From the NCBI GenBank assembly GCA_947426945.1, contig CANEFX010000008.1, forward strand, positions 35,254-99,253: 64,000 nt of DNA, given 5' to 3'. A program made the position numbers and the translations under genes. The notes beneath the pieces were generated by a model. It saw only the letters and a program-made list of their open reading frames with translations, did no database searches and had not been told where the DNA came from. Origin of the DNA: an uncultured Bacillota bacterium (GTDB lineage Bacteria > Bacillota > Clostridia > Oscillospirales > Oscillospiraceae). This document shows positions 8,113-15,328 of this stretch, one piece after another (position 1 is the first letter of the stretch; each line of letters opens with the position of its first letter).

Positions 8113-9891
8113 TTAATAATGGGCAATCTGAACGCCGGGGAAATAGAAGGCTACAATCTCGTCATACCGAAAGCCCCGATTGGCCATAGCGTAAGCACCC
8201 CACTGGCTCATTCCAATCTGATGTCCATAGCCTCCGCCGCTAAACACATAGCTGTTTCCGGAAACTGTAACAGCCCCGGCCTCCGGCCGGGCAACGGCTT
8301 CTCCCCCGCCGCTCTGCGTCTCCAACGGGGACACAGAACCGGAACCGGAAATGACATAGGGCTTCTCCCCAACCTGAGACACAGAACCGGAACCGGAGAT
8401 GACATACTTTCCTTCCAGTCCGCCCGGCACCTGCATACCGTTAATATCAACATCCGGGCCGGTGGGCACAGAGGGCCGTTCTTCTCCTGTTCCCGCCCCG
8501 TTGACGGTGAAGCGGATAGAATAAACCCCCAGGCGGCCGCGGATATCGCTTGCACCGATGGTATTGCTCTGCCCATTGGCCCAGTGGACCACCACTTGAA
8601 TCACATTTCCCTGGGGGGAATATGTCAACACCAGATGGTCCACTGAGGTACCGGTCCCCCAACCTTTGCTGTGAAGGCGCTCTGTCAATTGGGTAGCGGT
8701 ATAGCTCACCGTCCAGGAGGAACGGGCGTTCATACTGTCCGTATCCGCCTCATAGGGGTCTTTCACCCCCCGGAGGTAAGGGTGCTCAGTAGCAGTATTG
8801 GTCCCCCACACGTTCTTGGCATCCTCGCTGGCCCCTCCAAAGCTGGAGGAATAAGGCGTCTCCGCCAGCCTGCTGTTGTACTTAGCAACCATACCGGCGG
8901 TCTCATTTACTGCCCGCATACTGATTTCGCTGGGACCGTAATCGGCCCGTTTACTGCCCATTCCATGGTAGACCTGACAACTGGTAGAGGTGCAGATATC
9001 AAAGCCATAGCTGCTATGCTTGTTCAAGTTTTTCAGCACGTAAGTTCGGGCGCATACAGCCTGGGCTTTCAAGGCCTCCAGGGGCCAGTTCCGCCCCATC
9101 TCATAACAGATCACGCCGTTTACATAATCCTCCAGGGGGAGCACGTTGATTACCGACAGATTTCCACCGTTACGACGAAAATACTGAAAGCCGCCCCGGT
9201 ATTTGTAGTCGGAGAACCATGTGCGGGTCTCCTCCGCTCCGGTCACGTCGGGCTGAATCGCCAGCTTTCCCGACTCTCCGCAGTCATACTGGAACAAAAT
9301 CTGGCTGGTGCCCGTCTTGACCACGCTCATGCCGTAGGTGCTGGTGCCCACTATGCTGCCGCCGAAGCTGTTTGCTGCCTCGGCCGCCTCTTTAGAGGGA
9401 TATGCCCCCACCCGGACCTGATAGGCCCCGTCAATCCAAGCTGCAAAACCGCCGTCATACTGGGCCGCGGCGGCGGAGGCCTCCTCGAAACTATCAAAGC
9501 GTCCCGGGATCTGTATATGGTAGCAGCCCACCAGAATATCGCTGGTAATGGAGGAGGAGTAGGTCTTCTTGCCATCCGCCGTACCGTAATAGAGGTTCTG
9601 AGTCTTAAGCACCGCAACCTGGATGGTTTTGTCGTCGGTGCGGGCCAGTTCCACAAAATTCAGCCCACCGTCATAATAACCGAAGCGATAACCAAAGCCA
9701 TATCCAGCACTGTTGTTGTTCTCCAGGTGGGCAGCCTCCAGTTCCCCGACGGCAACATGGTTATTGGAGGAGGCCAGCCCAACCCGGACCATGACCTCCC
9801 CATTCTGATTGACCGTTGCTGCACCGGCCAGAGGGACGACCAAACACAGGGCCAGGGCGGCGGCGGCAAGCTGCATAAATCTTTTGCGCAT
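8113..9891 (-). CDS. SpoIID/LytB-domain protein with SPOR-like region
   Basis: Starting at ATG 9891 (TGGAG 7 bases upstream) gives 592 residues with a clear signal peptide (MRKRFMQLAAAALALCLVVP). A SPOR-like stretch (about residues 115-185, HIQIPGRFDSFEEA and YQVRVGAYPSKEAAE) may bind denuded peptidoglycan. The SpoIID domain follows, with NVLPLEDYVNGVI, EALKAQAVCARTY and a C-terminal GGGYGHQIGMSQWGA. SpoIID-type proteins are lytic transglycosylases used in engulfment during sporulation. The catalytic domain is interrupted by a Gly/Ser-rich segment containing YVISGSGSVS twice. Family is certain, but whether this is the orthologue of SpoIID itself is not. Confidence 0.85.
   Translation of the reverse strand: MRKRFMQLAAAALALCLVVPLAGAATVNQNGEVMVRVGLASSNNHVAVGELEAAHLENNNSAGYGFGYRFGYYDGGLNFVELARTDDKTIQVAVLKTQNLYYGTADGKKTYSSSITSDILVGCYHIQIPGRFDSFEEASAAAAQYDGGFAAWIDGAYQVRVGAYPSKEAAEAANSFGGSIVGTSTYGMSVVKTGTSQILFQYDCGESGKLAIQPDVTGAEETRTWFSDYKYRGGFQYFRRNGGNLSVINVLPLEDYVNGVICYEMGRNWPLEALKAQAVCARTYVLKNLNKHSSYGFDICTSTSCQVYHGMGSKRADYGPSEISMRAVNETAGMVAKYNSRLAETPYSSSFGGASEDAKNVWGTNTATEHPYLRGVKDPYEADTDSMNARSSWTVSYTATQLTERLHSKGWGTGTSVDHLVLTYSPQGNVIQVVVHWANGQSNTIGASDIRGRLGVYSIRFTVNGAGTGEERPSVPTGPDVDINGMQVPGGLEGKYVISGSGSVSQVGEKPYVISGSGSVSPLETQSGGGEAVARPEAGAVTVSGNSYVFSGGGYGHQIGMSQWGAYAMANRGFRYDEIVAFYFPGVQIAHY
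8331..8406. repeat. 28-base direct repeat inside the SpoIID-like gene
   Basis: Copies at 8331-8358 and 8379-8406 differ at one base and are spaced 48 bases apart, an in-frame distance. They encode the two YVISGSGSVS units of the surface protein, so copy number could vary by slippage without breaking the frame. Confidence 0.75.
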
Positions 9892-9929
9892 AATGTACTC
9901 CATTTCTCTGGTTTCAGGGGGATTTTCTA

Positions 9930-10058
9930 TTGACAATAGGGTCAGCCCCGTGTTAGGATAGCTGCAACGTGAAGGGTAGCGGCTTTGCACAGGCAAATCT
10001 CCCTTTTGACATTATAGTACAAAATCAGCCGCTTGAAAAGCCGCTGATTTATTTTTTT
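9930..10058 (+). promoter_or_regulatory. Possible structured leader RNA with terminator upstream of asd
   Basis: TTGACA (9930-9935) and TAGGAT (9954-9959) are 18 bases apart. Downstream, AAGGG and CCCTT enclose TTTGC/GCAAA with a four-base loop (about 9972-10005). A terminator follows: AAATCAGC with GCTGATTT, plus GCTT with AAGC, then seven T residues (10052-10058). AGCGGCTTT (9978-9986) is exactly complementary to AAAGCCGCT (10037-10045) in the terminator's right arm, so a competing antiterminator fold is possible. It matches no riboswitch class I recognise. The opposite strand carries the promoter region of the SpoIID-like gene. Confidence 0.45.
10011..10039 (-). promoter_or_regulatory. Possible promoter of the SpoIID-like gene
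   Basis: On the minus strand TTTTCA (10034-10039) and TATAAT (10011-10016) are 17 bases apart. The -10 is good and the -35 moderate. A sporulation sigma site was not recognised. Confidence 0.45.
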
Positions 10059-10142
10059 CATCCGGACTGAATTTTCTGTTGGATTCATCTATTTTTCAGA
10101 TGAAACATAGAATAAGCCGGATCAATATGGAGGTTGTCAATT

Positions 10143-11243
10143 ATGGAAAAGTATAAAGTAGGCATTATCGGCGCCACCGGCATGGTCGGTCAGCGGTTCG
10201 TCACACTGATGGAGAACCACCCTTGGTTCCAGCTCACTGCCCTGGCTGCCAGCCCCCGTTCCGCCGGTAAGCCTTATGAACAGGCTGTATCCGGCCGCTG
10301 GGCCATGCAGTCGCCCATCCCACAGGAAGCCAAAGACATGGTCGTTCTGGACGCTCAGGCCGATGTAGAAAAGATTGCTGGCATAGTGGATTTCGTATTC
10401 TGCGCCGTAGACATGAAGAAGGACCAGATCAAAGCGCTGGAGGAACAGTATGCCAAGGCTGAATGCCCTGTGGTATCCAACAACTCCGCCAACCGCTGGA
10501 CCGACGACGTACCCATGGTGGTACCCGAGCTCAACCCGCAGCACATTGAAATTATCCCCGCTCAGCGCAGACGCCTGGGCACCAGGCGGGGATTCATCGC
10601 CGTCAAGTCCAACTGCTCTATCCAGAGCTACGCCCCCCTCCTCACCCCACTGATGCAGGCGGGCTACGACATCGAGAAGGTGCTGGTCTGCACCTATCAG
10701 GCCATCTCCGGTGCTGGCAAGACCTTTGAACGCTGGCCTGAGATGGTGGATAATCTCATCCCCTACATCGGCGGCGAGGAGGAGAAGAGCGAGCAGGAGC
10801 CCCTGAAGGTCTGGGGCCATATTGAGGGCGATAAGATTATCAAGGCAGACGGCCCGGCCATCACCGCCCAGTGCCTGCGGGTCCCCGTTTCCGACGGCCA
10901 CACCGCCGCCGCCTTTGTCACCTTCAAGGAGGGCAAAAAGCCTAGTGAGGATCAGATCAAGGAGATCTGGAAAAACTTTAAGGGCCGGGCCCAGGATCTG
11001 GACCTCCCCTCTGCCCCCAAGCAGTTCATCCACTACTTTGAGGAGCCCGACCGGCCACAGGCCAGAACCGAACGGGAGTTGGAGGGCGGCATGGCCATCT
11101 CTGCCGGACGCCTCCGCCCCGACACCCAGTATGATTACAAATTCGTAGGGTTATCCCACAATACCCTCCGGGGCGCCGCCGGAGGCGGGGTCCTCCTGGC
11201 CGAGCTGCTGTGCGCCGAGGGATATATCGACCACAAGGCATGA
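10143..11243 (+). CDS. asd: Aspartate-semialdehyde dehydrogenase (archaeal/fungal type)
   Basis: The 366-residue protein begins with the nucleotide-binding motif VGIIGATGMVGQRF and carries the active-site cysteine in KSNCSIQSYAP (about residue 156). It reduces aspartyl phosphate to aspartate semialdehyde, the branch point to lysine/diaminopimelate, threonine and methionine. Features such as SNCSIQ and the C-terminal NTLRGAAGGG resemble the archaeal/fungal subclass rather than the E. coli type. ATG 10143 is chosen because GGAGG is 9 bases upstream. dapA and dapB follow on the same strand. Confidence 0.94.
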   Translation: MEKYKVGIIGATGMVGQRFVTLMENHPWFQLTALAASPRSAGKPYEQAVSGRWAMQSPIPQEAKDMVVLDAQADVEKIAGIVDFVFCAVDMKKDQIKALEEQYAKAECPVVSNNSANRWTDDVPMVVPELNPQHIEIIPAQRRRLGTRRGFIAVKSNCSIQSYAPLLTPLMQAGYDIEKVLVCTYQAISGAGKTFERWPEMVDNLIPYIGGEEEKSEQEPLKVWGHIEGDKIIKADGPAITAQCLRVPVSDGHTAAAFVTFKEGKKPSEDQIKEIWKNFKGRAQDLDLPSAPKQFIHYFEEPDRPQARTERELEGGMAISAGRLRPDTQYDYKFVGLSHNTLRGAAGGGVLLAELLCAEGYIDHKA

Positions 11244-11394
11244 AGCAGACCATCCTGACATTGACTTTTACCCTGCTGGTTTCCTCTCCACACCACAGAT
11301 TGTCGGTCCCTTAAAGATTTGCTTGTCAGCGCGTGCACCCTATTCGATTTTTTGGCACTTTAATAATTTAAATTTCTGAAAGGATGCTGTTCTT

Positions 11395-12282
11395 ATGAGA
11401 ACTCCAGTCTTTACCGGCTCCTGCCCTGCCTTGGTGACCCCCTTTGACGCCAATGGAATCATCAACTACGAGGCCTTTGGCAAGCTGATTGACGACCAGA
11501 TTGAAGCGGGTGTGGACGCGGTATGCGTCTGCGGCACCACCGGCGAGTCGGCCACCATGTCCATTCGGGAGCACATCGCCGCCGTGGAGTTCTGCGTCAA
11601 GCGGGTGGACCACCGGGTAAAGGTCATCGCCGGGGCGGGGTCCAACGACACCTCCGCCGCCGTCTACCTGTCCCAGCACGCCCAGGACTCCGGAGCCGAC
11701 GCCCTGCTTCACGTCACCCCTTATTACAACAAGGCCAGCCAGACCGGCCTCATCAAGCACTATGAGTATATCGCTGACCGCACTGAACTGCCCGTTATAC
11801 TTTACAATGTGCCCAGCCGCACCGGCGTGTCCTTCACCGCCGACACCTACAAGATTCTGTCGGAAAACCCCAAGATCAACGGCGTGAAGGAGGCCAGCGG
11901 CAACTTCTCCCTCCTGGCCCACACCCGCTACCTCTGCCCCGACGACTTCTACATCTGGTCGGGCAACGACGACCAGGTGGTGCCCATGATGGCCCTGGGG
12001 GCCAAAGGCGTCATTTCGGTGGCCTCCAACATCATCCCGGAGGTCATGCTGAAAATGAGTCACTTATGCCTGGAAAATGACTTTGAGGCCGCCTCTCAGC
12101 TTCAGATCAAGTACATGGACCTGATCGACGCCCTGTTCTGCGAGGTCAATCCCATTCCTATCAAAGCTGCCATGAATCTGATGGGAATGGCGGCTGGCCC
12201 CCTGCGCCTGCCCCTGTGTGATATCTCGGACAAAAATCTGGCTGTCCTCCGGGCTTCCATGGAGCGGATGGGACTGCTTTAA
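11395..12282 (+). CDS. dapA: 4-hydroxy-tetrahydrodipicolinate synthase
   Basis: The 295-residue TIM-barrel protein has the family motif CGTTGESATMS near residue 43, the catalytic tyrosine in YYNKASQTGL, and the Schiff-base lysine in NGVKEASGN (about residue 165). It condenses pyruvate with aspartate semialdehyde, the first committed step to diaminopimelate and lysine. GAAAGGA precedes the ATG. A 151-base gap separates it from asd, so it may have its own promoter, although I find no convincing one. Confidence 0.96.
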   Translation: MRTPVFTGSCPALVTPFDANGIINYEAFGKLIDDQIEAGVDAVCVCGTTGESATMSIREHIAAVEFCVKRVDHRVKVIAGAGSNDTSAAVYLSQHAQDSGADALLHVTPYYNKASQTGLIKHYEYIADRTELPVILYNVPSRTGVSFTADTYKILSENPKINGVKEASGNFSLLAHTRYLCPDDFYIWSGNDDQVVPMMALGAKGVISVASNIIPEVMLKMSHLCLENDFEAASQLQIKYMDLIDALFCEVNPIPIKAAMNLMGMAAGPLRLPLCDISDKNLAVLRASMERMGLL

Positions 12283-12289
12283 TCTGCTA

Positions 12290-12313
12290 TTTCCACCCCC
12301 AAAGGGGTGGAAA
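12290..12313 (+). other. Perfect intercistronic hairpin between dapA and dapB
   Basis: TTTCCACCCC and GGGGTGGAAA form a 10-base-pair stem with a CAAA loop. No T tract follows, so it is more likely an RNA processing or stability element than a full terminator. Confidence 0.55.
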
Positions 12314-12343
12314 CTAATATTCCTGTGAAATGAGGAAGAATTT

Positions 12344-13099
12344 ATGCTGAAGATAATTATCTCCGGCTGCAATGGCCATATGGGCCGGGTAGTGGAATCA
12401 CTGTGCGCCAATGATACTGCTGTGGAGGTATGCGCCGGCTTCGACGTGCTGGGGAACAGCGATCGGGAGTTCCCTGTCTTTACCTCCCCCGCCCAATTCA
12501 GTGGTCGGGCGGACGCGGTAATCGACTTCTCCTCTCCTGCCGCATTGGAGGGCCTGCTGAAGTTTTCCGGGGCACGTAAGATTCCTCTGGTGCTTGCCAC
12601 CACCGGCTACACTCCGGAACAGGAAGCCCAAGTGGGAAGCGCCGCACTGGAGGTACCCATTTTCCGCTCCGCCAACATGTCTCTTGGCGTCAATGTTCTG
12701 CTGGAGCTGGTAAAGAAGGCCGCCTCCGTCCTTGGGGACAGCTATGATATCGAGATTGTGGAGCGTCACCACCGTCGGAAGGTGGACGCCCCTTCGGGCA
12801 CCGCTCTGATGATCGCCGGCGCGGCGGCCCAGAGCTGCGGCCATGAGACGGAGTTCGTCTATGAGCGCCATTCCACCCGCCATTCCCGGGACAAAAAAGA
12901 AATTGGCATCTCCGCTGTTCGCGGGGGCACCATCGTGGGGGAACACGAGATCATCTTCGCCGGCCACGACGAGATCATGGAGATCAAACATACCGCCCTG
13001 TCCCGGGAAATCTTTGCCCAGGGGGCGGTGGAAGCCGCCAAGTTCATCGCCGGGGTGGAAAAGCCCGGACTGTATGACATGAGTTATCTTGTAAAATGA
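12344..13099 (+). CDS. dapB: 4-hydroxy-tetrahydrodipicolinate reductase
   Basis: The 251-residue enzyme starts with the nucleotide-binding stretch IIISGCNGHMGR and contains the active-site signature ERHHRRKVDAPSGTA (about residues 140-154). It reduces the DapA product on the diaminopimelate/lysine route. GAGGAAG lies before the ATG and a strong terminator follows, so asd-dapA-dapB ends here. Length is normal for the Firmicutes form. Confidence 0.96.
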   Translation: MLKIIISGCNGHMGRVVESLCANDTAVEVCAGFDVLGNSDREFPVFTSPAQFSGRADAVIDFSSPAALEGLLKFSGARKIPLVLATTGYTPEQEAQVGSAALEVPIFRSANMSLGVNVLLELVKKAASVLGDSYDIEIVERHHRRKVDAPSGTALMIAGAAAQSCGHETEFVYERHSTRHSRDKKEIGISAVRGGTIVGEHEIIFAGHDEIMEIKHTALSREIFAQGAVEAAKFIAGVEKPGLYDMSYLVK

Positions 13100-13101
13100 G
13101 T

Positions 13102-13140
13102 AAAACCGCCCTCTGTTCAACGGACAAAGGGCGGTTTTTT
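13102..13140 (+). terminator. Terminator after dapB
   Basis: AAAACCGCCCT and AGGGCGGTTTT form an 11-base-pair stem, and the T tract continues to 13140. Confidence 0.88.
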
Positions 13141-13155
13141 GAAAGGTTCACAGCA

Positions 13156-13653
13156 ATGAAAAACTTGTTTTTGATCGGAGGGACGATGGGCATAGGAAAA
13201 ACCACGGTCTGTCAACAGCTGAAAAAGGACCTGCCCAACAGCGTGTTTCTGGACGGCGACTGGTGCTGGGACGCCAGCCCCTTTCAGGTAACCGAAGAGA
13301 CGAAAACCATGGTGCTGGACAACATCACCCACGTGCTCCAGAATTTTATCCACTGTTCCGCCTATGACAACATCATTTTCTGCTGGGTCATGCATCAGCA
13401 GGCCATTATAGATGAAATTCTTGGACGATTGGAAACTGAAAACTGCCGCATCAGGTGCGTTTCTCTGATCGCCGGCCAGGAAACTATCCGGGAGAGGCTG
13501 ACAAAAGATGTTTCCAGAGGCCTCCGAACGGCGGACGCAGTGGAACGAAGCCTCGCCAGACTCCCCTTGTATCAAAACCTAAACACCATAAAAATAGATA
13601 CCACGGGAAAATCTGTCTTGGAAACTTCGGCTGAAATACAGGCGGCTTTGTAA
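13156..13653 (+). CDS. P-loop nucleotide/substrate kinase-like protein
   Basis: The 165-residue protein has a Walker A motif at its start (IGGTMGIGKTT), a DGDWCW stretch near residue 34 that resembles the substrate or Walker B region of small kinases, and an arginine-containing lid-like region (IRERLTKDVSRGLR). It resembles the AAA_33/zeta-toxin-like small kinase group; its substrate cannot be told. The ATG at 13156 is chosen because GAAAGG lies 9 bases upstream. It follows directly on the dapB terminator with no clear promoter of its own. Confidence 0.7.
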   Translation: MKNLFLIGGTMGIGKTTVCQQLKKDLPNSVFLDGDWCWDASPFQVTEETKTMVLDNITHVLQNFIHCSAYDNIIFCWVMHQQAIIDEILGRLETENCRIRCVSLIAGQETIRERLTKDVSRGLRTADAVERSLARLPLYQNLNTIKIDTTGKSVLETSAEIQAAL

Positions 13654-13679
13654 CACAGCAGAACTCTACGGAGCGGCGA

Positions 13680-13715
13680 TTGATTTTTCCTCGAAAACCT
13701 GTTACCCTGTTTTCG
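13680..13715 (+). promoter_or_regulatory. Possible promoter and operator of the HTH/superoxide-reductase gene
   Basis: TTGATT (13680-13685) and TACCCT (13703-13708) are 17 bases apart. An inverted repeat, CGAAAAC (13692-13698) and GTTTTCG (13709-13715), brackets the weak -10. The encoded HTH protein could bind it to control its own gene, which is inference. Confidence 0.4.
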
Positions 13716-13727
13716 GAGGTGGGACAT

Positions 13728-14306
13728 ATGGACCAAGAAAAAACCGGAGCTCTCATCCGGGCCCTGCGCGCCCAGCGCGGGCTGACCCAAAAGGCGCTGG
13801 CCGAGGCCGTCGGCGTAGGCGACAAGGCTGTCAGTAAATGGGAGCGTGGCCTAGGGTGCCCCGACGTGTCCCTCCTTCCGGAATTATCAAGGGTTTTGGG
13901 TGTTGGGCTGGAGGCGTTGCTCTCCGGCCGGCTAGACGCCAACGACCAGGAAAGAGGAAATATGAAAAAGTTGAAATTTTATGTCTGTCCCGACTGCGGC
14001 AACTTTATTGCCGCCGCAGTAGAGGCTGCTGTGTCCTGCTGCGGCAGGACGCTGCTCCCTCTGGAACCCCAAAAACCTGAGGAACTGCTTTCGGTGGAAA
14101 AAATTGACGACAGCTGGTTTATCTCTTCCCCTCATCCCATGACCAAGGAGCATTACATCTCCTTTACGGCCCTGCTCACCGGAGACACACTGTTCCTCCG
14201 CCGGCTTTACCCCGAGTGGGACCTGCAAACCCGCATTCCCTGCTTCGGCCACGGAATTTTGTTATGGTACTGCACCCGGCATGGGCTGTTCCGACAAATC
14301 ATTTAA
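13728..14306 (+). CDS. XRE-family regulator fused to a superoxide-reductase-like domain
   Basis: The 192-residue protein has an N-terminal XRE helix-turn-helix (about residues 5-60, GLTQKALAEAVGVGDKAVSKW). After a linker comes a cysteine pair in FYVCPDCGNF, then a second cysteine pair (SCCGR), and a region resembling superoxide reductase/desulfoferrodoxin: SSPHPMTKEHYISF near residue 142 and WYCTRHGL near the end. In superoxide reductases such histidines and the Cys-x-x-His pair hold the active iron. The joined form suggests a redox- or metal-responsive regulator. A good CGGAGG site precedes the ATG. Domain homology is from memory of the families, and activity is unknown. Confidence 0.75.
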   Translation: MDQEKTGALIRALRAQRGLTQKALAEAVGVGDKAVSKWERGLGCPDVSLLPELSRVLGVGLEALLSGRLDANDQERGNMKKLKFYVCPDCGNFIAAAVEAAVSCCGRTLLPLEPQKPEELLSVEKIDDSWFISSPHPMTKEHYISFTALLTGDTLFLRRLYPEWDLQTRIPCFGHGILLWYCTRHGLFRQII

Positions 14307-14319
14307 GGAGTGATCCGCC

Positions 14320-15063
14320 ATGTCTGACCAATTTATCCGCACCCGCCTGCTGGTGGGCGACGAGCCGCTGGAGCGGCTGAAACAGGCCAGAGTCGCTGTC
14401 TTCGGCGTGGGCGGTGTGGGCGGCTACGCTGTTGAGGCGCTGGCGCGATCAGGTATAGGCACTTTACACCTTTATGATGACGACATTGTATCGGAGAGCA
14501 ACCTGAACCGTCAGATCGCCGCCCTCCATTCTACCGTCGGCCAACCCAAAGCGGAGGTCATGGCCCGGCGGGTGCGGGATATCAACCCGAATTGCCAGGC
14601 AGAGTTCTTTCGGATGTTCTACCTTCCGCAAAACGCGGACCAGGTGGATTTGTCCCAATACGACTACGTGGCGGACTGCATCGACACGGTAACCGCAAAA
14701 CTGGAGCTCATATCCAGGTGCACCTCCCTCCAGGTGCGAATTATCTCTGCTATGGGTACTGGAAACAAATTTGACCCCTCCGCTCTCGTAGTCACCGATA
14801 TCTCCAGAACCCAAGGCTGTCCACTGGCCCGCACTATGCGCAAGGAACTGCGAAAACGGGGAATCAGCCATCTGAAGGTAGTCTACTCCACCGAACTACC
14901 CACTCAACCCCTCCACCCGGCTGAGCCGGAGGCTCCTGAAGCTTTCGGTACCCGCCCCGGCTCCGCCGCCCGGCGGGACACTCCCGGCTCCACACCCTTT
15001 GTCCCTGCCGCCGCCGGCCTCTTACTGGCCTCAGTAATTGCTCAGGAACTAGGAGAATATTAA
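14320..15063 (+). CDS. tcdA: tRNA threonylcarbamoyladenosine dehydratase (TcdA/CsdL family)
   Basis: The 247-residue E1-like enzyme has the ATP-binding motif VFGVGGVGGYAVEALARSG (about residues 27-45) and the conserved SESNLNRQI stretch. The family cyclises the t6A modification at tRNA position 37 in an ATP-dependent reaction. Start ATG is preceded by TAAGGAG. It lies 13 bases after the HTH/superoxide-reductase-like gene and is likely co-transcribed with it. A related ThiF/HesA role is possible but no sulfur-carrier gene is nearby. Confidence 0.88.
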   Translation: MSDQFIRTRLLVGDEPLERLKQARVAVFGVGGVGGYAVEALARSGIGTLHLYDDDIVSESNLNRQIAALHSTVGQPKAEVMARRVRDINPNCQAEFFRMFYLPQNADQVDLSQYDYVADCIDTVTAKLELISRCTSLQVRIISAMGTGNKFDPSALVVTDISRTQGCPLARTMRKELRKRGISHLKVVYSTELPTQPLHPAEPEAPEAFGTRPGSAARRDTPGSTPFVPAAAGLLLASVIAQELGEY

Positions 15064-15148
15064 AAGCGTACCGGTTTGACAGCTGGCACGCTCTGTATGT
15101 TTCACCTTGTTTTGGGGGATACTGCGTTTCACAGAGGAGGAATATTTC

Positions 15149-15328
15149 TTGAGCCTAATAGCCTGTACAGACCCCTGTGTCTATCAAAAGGACGGTTACT
15201 GCTCCTTATCACGAGCGGCTTCACCCGGGGAGCTAGGACAGTCCCGATGCGTCAACTTCGTACCCGTACGGCCTTTAAAGCAGAGCGGCCAGGGCCTCCC
15301 GGATGTTAGATACACGAATCAGTTCTAG
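15149..15328 (+). CDS. Small cysteine-containing protein of unknown function
   Basis: I propose a TTG start at 15149, because GAGGAGG lies 8 bases upstream, giving 59 residues. The product starts MSLIACTDPCVYQKDGYC and has a fourth cysteine in SRCVNFVP, a spacing that could hold a metal. I recall similar short cysteine proteins in Clostridia but cannot name a function. Its last 54 bases overlap the end of radA on the other strand, so the two genes are convergent. Confidence 0.55.
   Translation: MSLIACTDPCVYQKDGYCSLSRAASPGELGQSRCVNFVPVRPLKQSGQGLPDVRYTNQF

Noticed and set aside
8671..9933. Long plus-strand frame opposite the SpoIID-like gene
   Set aside because: The minus-strand frame has signal peptide and SpoIID motifs; the plus frame has none.
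9930..10142. Lysine riboswitch (L box) or T box before asd
   Set aside because: The leader is too short and lacks the conserved lysine-box or T-box sequences.
15064..15091. Possible terminator after tcdA
   Set aside because: AGCGT/ACGCT can pair but the stem is interrupted and no T tract follows, so I do not list it as a feature.
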